The notes beneath the pieces are model-generated. The model was given only the letters and a program-made list of their open reading frames with translations. It made no database searches and was not told the DNA's origin. Below are positions 7,387 to 13,305 of a stretch of DNA of 13,681 bases, piece by piece. The translations under genes were made by a program, and so were the position numbers. This stretch comes from a candidate division FCPU426 bacterium (GTDB taxonomy: Bacteria; Oederibacteriota; JAAXVQ01; JAUVAV01): positions 1 to 13,681 of the forward strand of contig JAUXBQ010000049.1 of assembly GCA_030619365.1 (NCBI GenBank). The letters run 5' to 3'. Each line of letters starts with the position of its first letter. Positions within the stretch are counted from its first letter, which is position 1.

Positions 7387-8168
7387 TACTCGTCCTCTCT
7401 GCCGGCCGATGTCTCACGCACGGCCGCGGTAAATTCATCCACTCGCTGGATCTCGATTGCGTCACAAAGCCCCGCCTGGCGGATGATGATGGCTTTGATC
7501 CGGGCCAGCTCCAGCAGGGCCAAAAAGGTGGCCACCATGGCGAGCTTGCTTCCCTGCTGTTTCAGGAGTTCGGCAAAATCCAGCGTCCGGGCGCCCTCCA
7601 GGGCGTCCAGGATTTCGTTGATCTTCTGGCTGGTTTTTATTTCCTCGGCCTTGATCTCCTGCCAAGACTCGGGAGTCGCATAGGCCAGCACACGCTTGAA
7701 CGCCGACAAAAGGTCGAACAGATTGACCTCCTGAAACTGCACGGGCGCCGACGCCTCTTCCAGCTCTTTCAACTGGGTTTCATCCGGCTTCACCGTCTGC
7801 CGCCAAAAAATATGCCGTTGGAACTGTTCAAACTGGTCCAGCTCCCCCGCCACTTCCTTAAACCGCTTGTATTCCATCAGCCGGCGCACCAGATCCGCGC
7901 GCGGATCAAGCTCCTCGCCCTCTTCCAGGGCCAGGGATTCCTTGGGCAACAGCATCCGGGATTTGATCTGCATCAGCGTCGAGGCCATGAGAATAAAGTC
8001 GCCGGCGGCCTCCAGGTCCAGTTCCTTCATGACCTTGAGGTATTCCATAAATTCCTCAAGAATCCGGGCGATGGGGATGTCGTAGATATCGATCTCGTTC
8101 TTCCTGATCAAGTACAACAGCAGATCGAACGGCCCCTCGAACACGTCCAGATTCAGGCGGTAAGTCAT
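7386..8168 (-). CDS. scpA: ScpA, segregation and condensation protein A (kleisin)
   Basis: A 260-residue kleisin that bridges the SMC dimer heads and binds ScpB in chromosome condensation. The N-terminus has the clear family signature LDVFEGPFDLLLYLIRKNEIDIYDIPIA (in residues 7-35). It is followed by ADFILMA-type helix residues DFILMASTLMQIKSRMLLP. The C-terminal region (about 195-255) has the winged-helix pattern FLALLELARIKAIIIRQ that contacts the SMC head. Length is normal. Its ATG overlaps the trpS stop as ATGA, and its stop overlaps scpB, so the three genes are translationally coupled. Confidence 0.95.
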   Translation of the reverse strand: MTYRLNLDVFEGPFDLLLYLIRKNEIDIYDIPIARILEEFMEYLKVMKELDLEAAGDFILMASTLMQIKSRMLLPKESLALEEGEELDPRADLVRRLMEYKRFKEVAGELDQFEQFQRHIFWRQTVKPDETQLKELEEASAPVQFQEVNLFDLLSAFKRVLAYATPESWQEIKAEEIKTSQKINEILDALEGARTLDFAELLKQQGSKLAMVATFLALLELARIKAIIIRQAGLCDAIEIQRVDEFTAAVRETSAGREDE

Positions 8169-9181
8169 GCGGTGCGCTCCCGGTTCCCGCGCGTCCAGCC
8201 CATGGCCGCCCGCGCCCGGGCAAGCGTTTCCCCGGCCCGGGCCCGGGCGCGCCGCGCGCCTTTATCCAGAATTAAATGGAGGCGATCGGGATCCCGGGCA
8301 AATTGTTCGCGCCGCTCCCGAATGGGCGCAAGCACCTGATCGAGTATCGGCGTGAGGGAACGCTTGCACACCACGCAGCCCCGCTGGCCGGCCCGGCACT
8401 CGCGTTCCACGTCCGGCGCTTCGGCCGGGGCGTACATTTTAAACAGGGCCAGCACCACGCACTGCTCGGGTTTTCCCGGCGTATTGGCATGGGTTTTCTG
8501 CGGGTCCGTGAACATCCGTTTGATCTTCCGCTCCACGTCCGCGGCCGTATCCGAAAGCTCGATCGCATTGCCGTAGCTCTTGCTCATTTTCCGCCCGTCC
8601 AGTCCCGGCACTTTGGGGCTCATGGTCAGCATGGCCTGGGGTTCGGGCAGGGTTTCGCCATACAGGAAATTGAACCGCCGGGCGATCTCCCGGGTGATTT
8701 CCAGGTGCGGCAGCTGGTCCTGCCCCACCGGCACGTGGGTGGCCCGGTAGAGGAGAATGTCGGCGGCCTGCAGAATCGGATAGCCCAAAAACCCGTAAGT
8801 GGAGAGATCGCGGTCCGCGAGTTCCTGCTGCTGTTCCTTATAAGTCGGGCAGCGCTCCGCCCAGGCCAGGGGCGTCAGCATGCCCAGTATCACATAAAGT
8901 TCCGAATGTTCAGCCACTTCCGACTGGACGAAGAGCGTCGATTTTTCCGGGTCCAGTCCCACGGACAGCCAGTCCAGCAGCAGTTCCCGGGTGTTCTCCG
9001 CAATGGCGGACGGCGCTTTGTATTCCGTGGAGAGGGCGTGGATGTCCGCCACCATAAAAAAGCAGAGGGCTCCGCTCTCCTGCATTTTCAGATAATTTTT
9101 CAGGGCCCCTTCCAGGTGCCCCAAGTGCAGCCGCCCGGTGGGCCGCATGCCGCTTAAAATCACTTTCCGATCAGCGCTCAT
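8165..9181 (-). CDS. trpS: Tryptophanyl-tRNA synthetase
   Basis: A 338-residue class I aminoacyl-tRNA synthetase that charges tRNA-Trp with tryptophan. The HIGH-type motif is HLGH (residues 19-22) inside GMRPTGRLHLGHLEGAL, and the second signature is KMSKSYGN (198-205). VPVGQDQLPHLE (150-161) and PILQAADILLY (135-145) are further TrpS hallmarks. The length matches bacterial TrpS. It starts 34 bases after the protease gene, with AAAGG about 9 bases before the ATG. I see no T-box or leader peptide before it; it seems to rely on the operon promoter. Confidence 0.97.
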   Translation of the reverse strand: MSADRKVILSGMRPTGRLHLGHLEGALKNYLKMQESGALCFFMVADIHALSTEYKAPSAIAENTRELLLDWLSVGLDPEKSTLFVQSEVAEHSELYVILGMLTPLAWAERCPTYKEQQQELADRDLSTYGFLGYPILQAADILLYRATHVPVGQDQLPHLEITREIARRFNFLYGETLPEPQAMLTMSPKVPGLDGRKMSKSYGNAIELSDTAADVERKIKRMFTDPQKTHANTPGKPEQCVVLALFKMYAPAEAPDVERECRAGQRGCVVCKRSLTPILDQVLAPIRERREQFARDPDRLHLILDKGARRARARAGETLARARAAMGWTRGNRERTA

Positions 9182-9215
9182 TGGAAAACCTTTCCAGAGT
9201 CAGGCTGCCCCTCGT

Positions 9216-9869
9216 TTATACAAAGGGATTGCCGAAGGGTATCAGGAGAATCCGGATCATGATGGAAATGGGAATCATGATCACGCCCAGCAGGCCGGTC
9301 ATGAACAAGCCCATGAGAATCAAAAAAGAATAGCGCGCCAGCCGCTGGTATTGATAAGCCCACGGCCCGGGCAGCAGGGCCACTAAAATTTCGGACCCGT
9401 CCAGCGGGGGCAGGGGCAGAAGATTGAAGGTCGCCAGAATGATATTGATATACATGGCCCCGTAGAGGACGTTGCGCAACCCGGTATTGTCCAGCCACCC
9501 CAGGTATCTGGCCACCCAGGCCAGCAAAATTATCAGCATGGCGGCCAGCACGTTCGCAGCCGGGCCGGCCAGGGAGACCAGGAGCGAATCGCGCTTGGGC
9601 TTTTTAAAATTGCCAATGTTGACCGGGACCGGCTTGGCGTAGCCGAACACCATGGTGCCCCGCGACATAACGATTAAAAAAAGCGGCAGCATCACGGTTC
9701 CCCAAAGATCGATATGCCGCAGGGGATTCAAGGACAAGCGTCCCAGCATACGCGCGGTCGGGTCTCCCAGCTGGTTTGCCACCCAGCCGTGCGCCACTTC
9801 GTGAATGACGACGCCCAGCAACAATCCGGGAAGAATCACTAGAATATTAATAAAAAGTTCTGATCCCAA
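9216..9869 (-). CDS. Site-2 protease family (M50) membrane protease
   Basis: A 217-residue zinc-dependent intramembrane protease of the compact M50 type without a PDZ domain. HEVAHG carries the zinc motif HExxH (H23, E24, H27), and NLLPLPPLDGSE provides the third ligand, D157. VFGYAKPVPVN (about 74-84) and LVSLAGPAANVLAA are typical of the family, and there are about five to six membrane helices. Substrates of this subgroup are generally unknown. The start is taken as TTG at 9869, with GGGG about 7 bases upstream and no better in-frame ATG; this puts the first helix and HEVAH at the usual distance from the N-terminus. It is the first gene of the operon, about 107 bases after the predicted transcription start. 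Confidence 0.92.
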   Translation of the reverse strand: MGSELFINILVILPGLLLGVVIHEVAHGWVANQLGDPTARMLGRLSLNPLRHIDLWGTVMLPLFLIVMSRGTMVFGYAKPVPVNIGNFKKPKRDSLLVSLAGPAANVLAAMLIILLAWVARYLGWLDNTGLRNVLYGAMYINIILATFNLLPLPPLDGSEILVALLPGPWAYQYQRLARYSFLILMGLFMTGLLGVIMIPISIMIRILLIPFGNPFV

Positions 9870-9982
9870 ATCAGCCCCGCTTGAACACTTCCCGTGGTTT
9901 CCGGGTGGCGAATTTTGTTCGGAGAAGTAGGCGACGTAAATAAAAGCCTTATGAATCCGGGTTTTTATCGAATTGAAAAAAA

Positions 9983-10011
9983 AGTGTAGCAGAGTTATCC
10001 GGGGCTGTCAA
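9983..10011 (-). promoter_or_regulatory. Sigma-70-type promoter of the nine-gene operon
   Basis: On the minus strand the sequence reads TTGACA (10011-10006), a 17-base spacer, and TACACT (9988-9983). The -35 box and spacing are consensus and the -10 box has four of six consensus bases. The predicted start near 9976 leaves a leader of about 107 bases before the first gene, with no leader peptide, T-box or clear attenuator that I can see. It is the only strong candidate between 9870 and 10140 and it faces the operon. The stretch 10024-10139 upstream shows nothing recognisable. Confidence 0.75.
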
Positions 10012-10023
10012 CGACTTATCCGG
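9992..10023. promoter_or_regulatory. Direct repeat bracketing the -35 box, candidate operator
   Basis: GAGTTATCCGG (9992-10002) and GACTTATCCGG (10013-10023) are 11-base direct repeats with one mismatch, 21 bases apart, which is two helical turns. One copy lies in the promoter spacer and the other just upstream of the -35 box, so a bound protein would sit on one face of the DNA over RNA polymerase's -35 contact. A regulator is inferred; none is known from this window. Confidence 0.45.
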
Positions 10024-10139
10024 AAGGCGATTTGGAGAGGGCTATCCCACTATTTTGAACTATGTTTTTCGGATATTTTCGGGTTTTGTGGGGGTAAATT
10101 AAGGCGATTGTGTGAAATCAGGATAGATAGCCTTATTTA

Positions 10140-10313
10140 GTTTCTGTTGCGGAAAGCATAATTTCACTATTCCCCTCCCCAGATTTGGTGGGAGGGGATT
10201 AAGGGGAGGGGGTTTCAGCCTTTGCTTTTAAAGCTTAATCCCTCACCTTCATCCTCTCCCAAGAGGAGAGGAATATTTAGTAAATCAAAAATCGGCCTTT
10301 CCGCAACAAGAAC
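10140..10313. mobile_element. MITE-like element, copy 2 (complete, 174 bases)
   Basis: A complete non-coding element. Its termini are GTTTCTGTTGCGGAAAG (10140-10156) and, as reverse complement of the right end, GTTCTTGTTGCGGAAAG, matching at 15 of 17 positions. The same 6 bases TATTTA stand on both sides (10134-10139 and 10314-10319), consistent with a target duplication. TA also borders the visible end of copy 1, so a TA-only duplication as in IS630/mariner-type transposition is equally possible. The body is 157 bases identical to copy 1 except one base and contains the same G-run and C-run structures (G-runs at 10190-10212). With no transposase it would depend on an enzyme encoded elsewhere. 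Confidence 0.85.
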
Positions 10314-10402
10314 TATTTAATATCCTCAATGATTTTTGTAATGGTATCGCAAAGAGGTTTTATCTGATATTTACAAACCCAGTAAATTTCTTCTGTTGTC
10401 AT
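10313..10402 (-). pseudogene. Remnant of a HEPN (DUF86) toxin gene, 29 codons
   Basis: The ATG at 10402 overlaps the antitoxin stop as ATGA, the normal junction of MNT-HEPN pairs. The frame holds only 29 codons: MTTEEIYWVCKYQIKPL, then a helix ending IIEDIK. From EEIYW onward this resembles the last helix of DUF86 HEPN proteins (E-x-I-W-x-[VI]-x4-[LI]-P-x-L). The rest of the domain, including the R-x4-6-H RNase motif, is absent, so an internal deletion joining the first codons to the C-terminus is the simplest reading. The stop codon TAG straddles the end of the miniature element. The alternative is an unrelated short peptide; the family match is short. Confidence 0.5.
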
Positions 10403-10689
10403 ACATAAACAGCTTCCTTTTCAATCCGTTTCTTCAAAAAAAGATTCATCCTATCGCGCAGTCTTACAATGTCAACCTGCTGGTGCAATTGCGCTTCTAA
10501 ATCCTCTTTTATATGCACTATATTAAACGGGTCCGGAGTTTTAGTTTTAAGAAAAATATCGACATCGCTTTTATCAGTAGCCTGGTCTCTGGCAACCGAA
10601 CCGAAAATGCCCAGCACCAAAATTCCGTATTTTTCAGCATCCTTTTCTTTAAATTCTTTTAGTATTTTAATAATATCTGATCGGGACAT
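10399..10689 (-). CDS. mntA: MNT-type nucleotidyltransferase antitoxin (MntA-like)
   Basis: A 96-residue minimal nucleotidyltransferase. The core motif is GIFGSVARDQATDKSDVDIFL (residues 28-48 region), with GS at 30-31 and the metal aspartates at 42 and 44; the third acidic position is in QQVDIV (D73). Known relatives (MntA with HepT) silence the HEPN ribonuclease by transferring AMP to a tyrosine near its active site. The start is supported by AAGGAG 7 bases before ATG 10689. Here the partner gene that should follow is only a 29-codon remnant, so this appears to be an orphan antitoxin with no obvious partner in the window. The A+T-rich composition matches the abiE patch rather than the neighbouring genes. 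Confidence 0.92.
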   Translation of the reverse strand: MSRSDIIKILKEFKEKDAEKYGILVLGIFGSVARDQATDKSDVDIFLKTKTPDPFNIVHIKEDLEAQLHQQVDIVRLRDRMNLFLKKRIEKEAVYV

Positions 10690-10772
10690 GGGATTACTCC
10701 TTTAAGATAGTAATCATCGCTATTTTACTACGCTTTTTGACATTTAGAAAGTTATAATCAGGTGTGAAAGGT

Positions 10773-10800
10773 GTAGAGACGCACGGCCGTGCATCTCTAC
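10773..10800. repeat. 28-base near-perfect palindrome
   Basis: GTAGAGACGCACGG is followed directly by CCGTGCATCTCTAC, two 14-base arms with a single mismatch and no spacer. It lies 33 bases after the end of the aldolase-family gene. Sequences of this general kind occur as dispersed palindromic repeats in many bacteria. It could fold in the aldolase transcript, but no U-tract follows it on that strand, so I do not call a terminator. Confidence 0.65.
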
Positions 10801-10833
10801 GGTGATTCGCTGAAATGTGTTTTGAAACCGGGA

Positions 10834-11436
10834 TTATCTCGTTTCGAGGCATGCCAGCAACCGCCGGCCCGCTTCGTCCATGTCCCGGCCATATGCCAGA
10901 ATGCCGTCCGGATGACCACCCATAATGATCAGGCCCGAGGCCTGCGCTTTTTTTTCGTTGAGCAGGCGAAGGATTTCCAGGGCGATTTCCGGGGTTCCGT
11001 ACCCAGCCTGCGGCCCGGTGGTGGGAAAACGGTCGCGCAATTTTTCCCTGGTCATTCGGTGATGGACGTGGATGACCGCTTTGGCCGCGGATTCGGCTTG
11101 ATAGATTGCGGCATGGCTTAATGATTCGGAAGAAGCGGGTATAGGGCCCTGGCAGACCAGGCGGTTGTTCGCCAGGTCGAACGTCTGCACCCGGGTGTAG
11201 TGCTCGCGGGAGAGTTCCGGGAATTTGCCGGTCCGGGTTCCGGAAATGAGAAATTGCGTCGAGTTCCCCAGCCGCTGGCTGAGATTGCCAAACCCGACGC
11301 CATCCGGCAGAGCGCCCACCAGGCCCAGGGCATACAGTTTCGTGCGCCAAAAATTGAGGGTCTCCCAGGGCCAATCCGGTTTTGGTTCGCCCTTTTCCCA
11401 CTGGCACTGGAATTTGGTGTATCCTTCTGAGGTCAT
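10834..11436 (-). CDS. Class II aldolase/adducin-family protein, likely methionine salvage
   Basis: A 200-residue zinc-type class II aldolase/adducin domain protein. Family features in order are FGNLSQRL (G50-N51-L52-S53), LISGTRTGKF (64-72), SSESLSHAAIY (102-112, with the acidic and His positions), VIHVHHR (121-127, zinc histidines) and MGGHPDGILAYG (172-183, C-terminal His). The family includes L-fuculose-phosphate aldolases, methylthioribulose-1-phosphate dehydratase (MtnB) and the aldolase of the MTA/5'-deoxyadenosine shunt. With mtnA as the next gene upstream on the same strand, its substrate is plausibly methylthioribulose 1-phosphate; whether it dehydrates or cleaves it cannot be told from motifs alone. 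It has its own likely promoter at 11469-11497. ATG 11436 has only a weak ribosome-binding site (AGGATAGG). Confidence 0.85.
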   Translation of the reverse strand: MTSEGYTKFQCQWEKGEPKPDWPWETLNFWRTKLYALGLVGALPDGVGFGNLSQRLGNSTQFLISGTRTGKFPELSREHYTRVQTFDLANNRLVCQGPIPASSESLSHAAIYQAESAAKAVIHVHHRMTREKLRDRFPTTGPQAGYGTPEIALEILRLLNEKKAQASGLIIMGGHPDGILAYGRDMDEAGRRLLACLETR

Positions 11437-11468
11437 GGGCCTATCCTATTGAGCCTGTGTCATCATTT

Positions 11469-11497
11469 ATTTTATGGCTTTGTTTTTTTATCGTCAC
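11469..11497 (-). promoter_or_regulatory. Candidate promoter of the aldolase-family gene
   Basis: On the minus strand GTGACG (11497-11492), a 17-base spacer and TAAAAT (11474-11469) form a plausible sigma-70 promoter, about 33 bases before the gene start. The -35-like hexamer is the outer end of the palindromic repeat at 11492-11570, so the repeat may have supplied it. The match is moderate. Confidence 0.4.
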
Positions 11498-11570
11498 CCC
11501 GGTGAAAACCGGGGTCCAGAAAAATTGATAAAATTCACATACCTGGATACCGGCTTTCGCCGGTATGACG
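11492..11570. repeat. 79-base inverted repeat with 28-base arms
   Basis: Two 28-base arms (11492-11519 and 11543-11570) are imperfect inverted copies with the shape CGTCA-nn-CCGG-n-GAAA-n-CCGG-nn-TCCAG, separated by 23 A+T-rich bases. Each arm also folds on itself (CCCCGG/CCGGGG and ACCGG/CCGGT), with compensating base changes between arms. This is a recognisable type of dispersed palindromic repeat, related in form to the CGTCATTCCC...GGGAATCCAG repeats of many Proteobacteria. It fills most of the space between mtnA and the aldolase-family gene. Confidence 0.8.
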
Positions 11571-11620
11571 GGTGATAGAAGAAGACGCGTGCCACGGCAC
11601 GGTTTTACTGGGAGAGGAGA

Positions 11621-12730
11621 TCAATCCTGCAATTCGGGAAACAATTGGCGTATGCCGCTCTCGCTGGCCTCGCAGATCCCCCGCTCGGTTATCAGGCCGG
11701 TCACCAAACTGGCCGGCGTGACGTCAAACCCGTAATTTTTCACCGGGCTGTTTTCCGGCGTCAACCGGACCTCGACCAGATGGCCCTGGTGCCAGCCCTG
11801 AATACTCCGCACTTCCTCCCCGCCCCGCTCTTCGATGGGAATCTCTTTCACGCCGTCGCGCAAAGACCAGTCAAACGTGGAGGAGGTCAGGGCTACGTAG
11901 AACGGGACCTGGTTTGCCTGGGCTGCCAGGGCCTTGAGATACGTCCCGATTTTGTTCGCCACGTCGCCCGTGCGCGTGGTGCGGTCGCTGCCCACCACGA
12001 CCAGGTCCACCAGGCCGTGTTGCATCAGGTGACCGCCCGTGTTATCGGCGATCACCGTGTGGGGAACCCCGTGTTGTCCCAGTTCCCAGGCGGTCAGGCG
12101 CGCGCCCTGGTTCCAGGGCCGGGTTTCATCCACCCAGACATGAATGGGCAGGCCCGCGTCAAAGGCCGCGTAGATGAGCGCCGTGGCCGTGCCGTGGTCA
12201 ATGCAACCCAGCCAGCCGGCATTGCAATGCGTCAGGATGTTGATAACCTGGCCGGGTTTGGCCCTGGCCAGGCGTTGCATGATTTCCAATCCATGCTCGC
12301 CGATACTGCGGCAGGCTTCCTCTTCCTCGCGGACGATGGCCAGGGCGGTTTCCCGGGCCCTCGCGCTTCTCTCCGCGTGGGAACCGTCCGGCAGCAGGTG
12401 TGTTAATTGCCGGTCCACGGCCCAGGACAGGTTGACCGCGGTCGGACGGGCGGCCTTGAGCCGGTCCCCGGACTGCCGGAGAAACGATTCCCCTGCCTCT
12501 CCCCTGGGCGCCTCCCGGGCCGCGAAATACATGCCAAAGGCGGCGGCCGCGCCGATGAGAATGGCGCCCCGCACGTGCATGTCCTTGATCACGCGGATAA
12601 CATCTTCCAGACTCGTCAGCTGCTCGACTTGGAAAACGTGCGGGAGCTTGGTTTGGTCAATACTATGCACGATGCTGTCGTCTTGTTCATCCAGCCAGAT
12701 GGTGCGGTACGGTACGCCGTTCACTTTCAT
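11621..12730 (-). CDS. mtnA: S-methyl-5-thioribose-1-phosphate isomerase
   Basis: A 369-residue enzyme converting methylthioribose 1-phosphate to methylthioribulose 1-phosphate in methionine salvage. It belongs to the eIF2B-alpha-like fold. Signatures seen are MHVRGAILIGAAAA (51-64), RPTAVNLSWAV (95-105), ILTHCNAG with the catalytic cysteine at 169, DETRPWNQGARLTAWEL (201-217) and VVGSDRTTRTGDVANKIGTY (245-264) with the catalytic aspartate at 249. The family normally has HVRGAP where this has HVRGAI. I start it at 12730, 7 bases after the pgsA stop; a longer frame would overlap pgsA by about 70 bases. Some family members act on 5-deoxyribose 1-phosphate as well, so a wider purine-by-product salvage role is possible. 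Confidence 0.94.
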   Translation of the reverse strand: MKVNGVPYRTIWLDEQDDSIVHSIDQTKLPHVFQVEQLTSLEDVIRVIKDMHVRGAILIGAAAAFGMYFAAREAPRGEAGESFLRQSGDRLKAARPTAVNLSWAVDRQLTHLLPDGSHAERSARARETALAIVREEEEACRSIGEHGLEIMQRLARAKPGQVINILTHCNAGWLGCIDHGTATALIYAAFDAGLPIHVWVDETRPWNQGARLTAWELGQHGVPHTVIADNTGGHLMQHGLVDLVVVGSDRTTRTGDVANKIGTYLKALAAQANQVPFYVALTSSTFDWSLRDGVKEIPIEERGGEEVRSIQGWHQGHLVEVRLTPENSPVKNYGFDVTPASLVTGLITERGICEASESGIRQLFPELQD

Positions 12731-12737
12731 GGTTTGT

Positions 12738-13292
12738 TCACCCCGCGCCTTCTTTTTTGTGTCCCGACATCTCATTGGCGCGGTAAATGCCCTGTAAAAT
12801 GTAGTCAATGGCGGATACGCTTGTGATCAGGGCCACCCCGTAAGCTAAAAGCTGAATATAGTTCTCTGCCACGGACAGCAGCATGCCCAAAATGGTCCCG
12901 GCCACGCATAAAGACTGCATGAAAGTCGAGAGCTTGCCCAGGGGCCGGACCTGGATCTGGGTGGATTCCCAATTGAGATAAAGGATTAAATACCCCAGCG
13001 CGATAATCACGTCCCGCGAAACAACCACCACGGCCACCCAGACGGGAATATGGCTGATGATCGGCAGAATGATGAAGGCGGAGACCAGCAGCAATTTATC
13101 CGCCAGGGGATCCAGAAAGCGGCCCAGGGCCGTGACCCTCGTGCGCCGGGCCACGAAACCGTCCAGTATATCGGTCAGCACGGCCAGCAGGAACAACCCG
13201 AGTGCCCAGGACAACTCGCGGTAGATCAGCAGGGAGACAAAAACCGGGATCAGGACAATGCGAAGCACCGTAAGCCAATTGGCGATGGTCAT
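12738..13292 (-). CDS. pgsA: CDP-alcohol phosphatidyltransferase, PgsA-type
   Basis: A 184-residue membrane enzyme, most likely CDP-diacylglycerol-glycerol-3-phosphate 3-phosphatidyltransferase, the committed step to phosphatidylglycerol. The signature DILDGFVAR, then G57, then FLDPLADK gives D41, D44, G45, A48, R49, G57, D61 and D65 of the D-x2-DG-x2-AR...G-x3-D-x3-D motif. The AR-to-G gap is 7 residues, one fewer than the 8 I recall in Escherichia coli and Bacillus PgsA. About five to six membrane helices are visible, and NWLTVLRIVLIPVF at the N-terminus is typical of PgsA. Of two ATGs I choose 13292, because AAGGG is correctly spaced for it and touches the first one (13298). It lies 13 bases after the Nudix gene. 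Confidence 0.92.
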   Translation of the reverse strand: MTIANWLTVLRIVLIPVFVSLLIYRELSWALGLFLLAVLTDILDGFVARRTRVTALGRFLDPLADKLLLVSAFIILPIISHIPVWVAVVVVSRDVIIALGYLILYLNWESTQIQVRPLGKLSTFMQSLCVAGTILGMLLSVAENYIQLLAYGVALITSVSAIDYILQGIYRANEMSGHKKEGAG

Positions 13293-13305
13293 AATCATCC
13301 CTTAA

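Noticed and set aside
10690..10772. Promoter for the MNT antitoxin gene
   Set aside because: TAAAAT is present on the minus strand, but no acceptable -35 hexamer lies 16-18 bases upstream, so I do not call it.
11588..11601. CGTGCC-ac-GGCACG hairpin after mtnA as a terminator
   Set aside because: The stem is good but on the mtnA strand it is followed by CGTCTTCTTC rather than a U-tract, so termination is uncertain.
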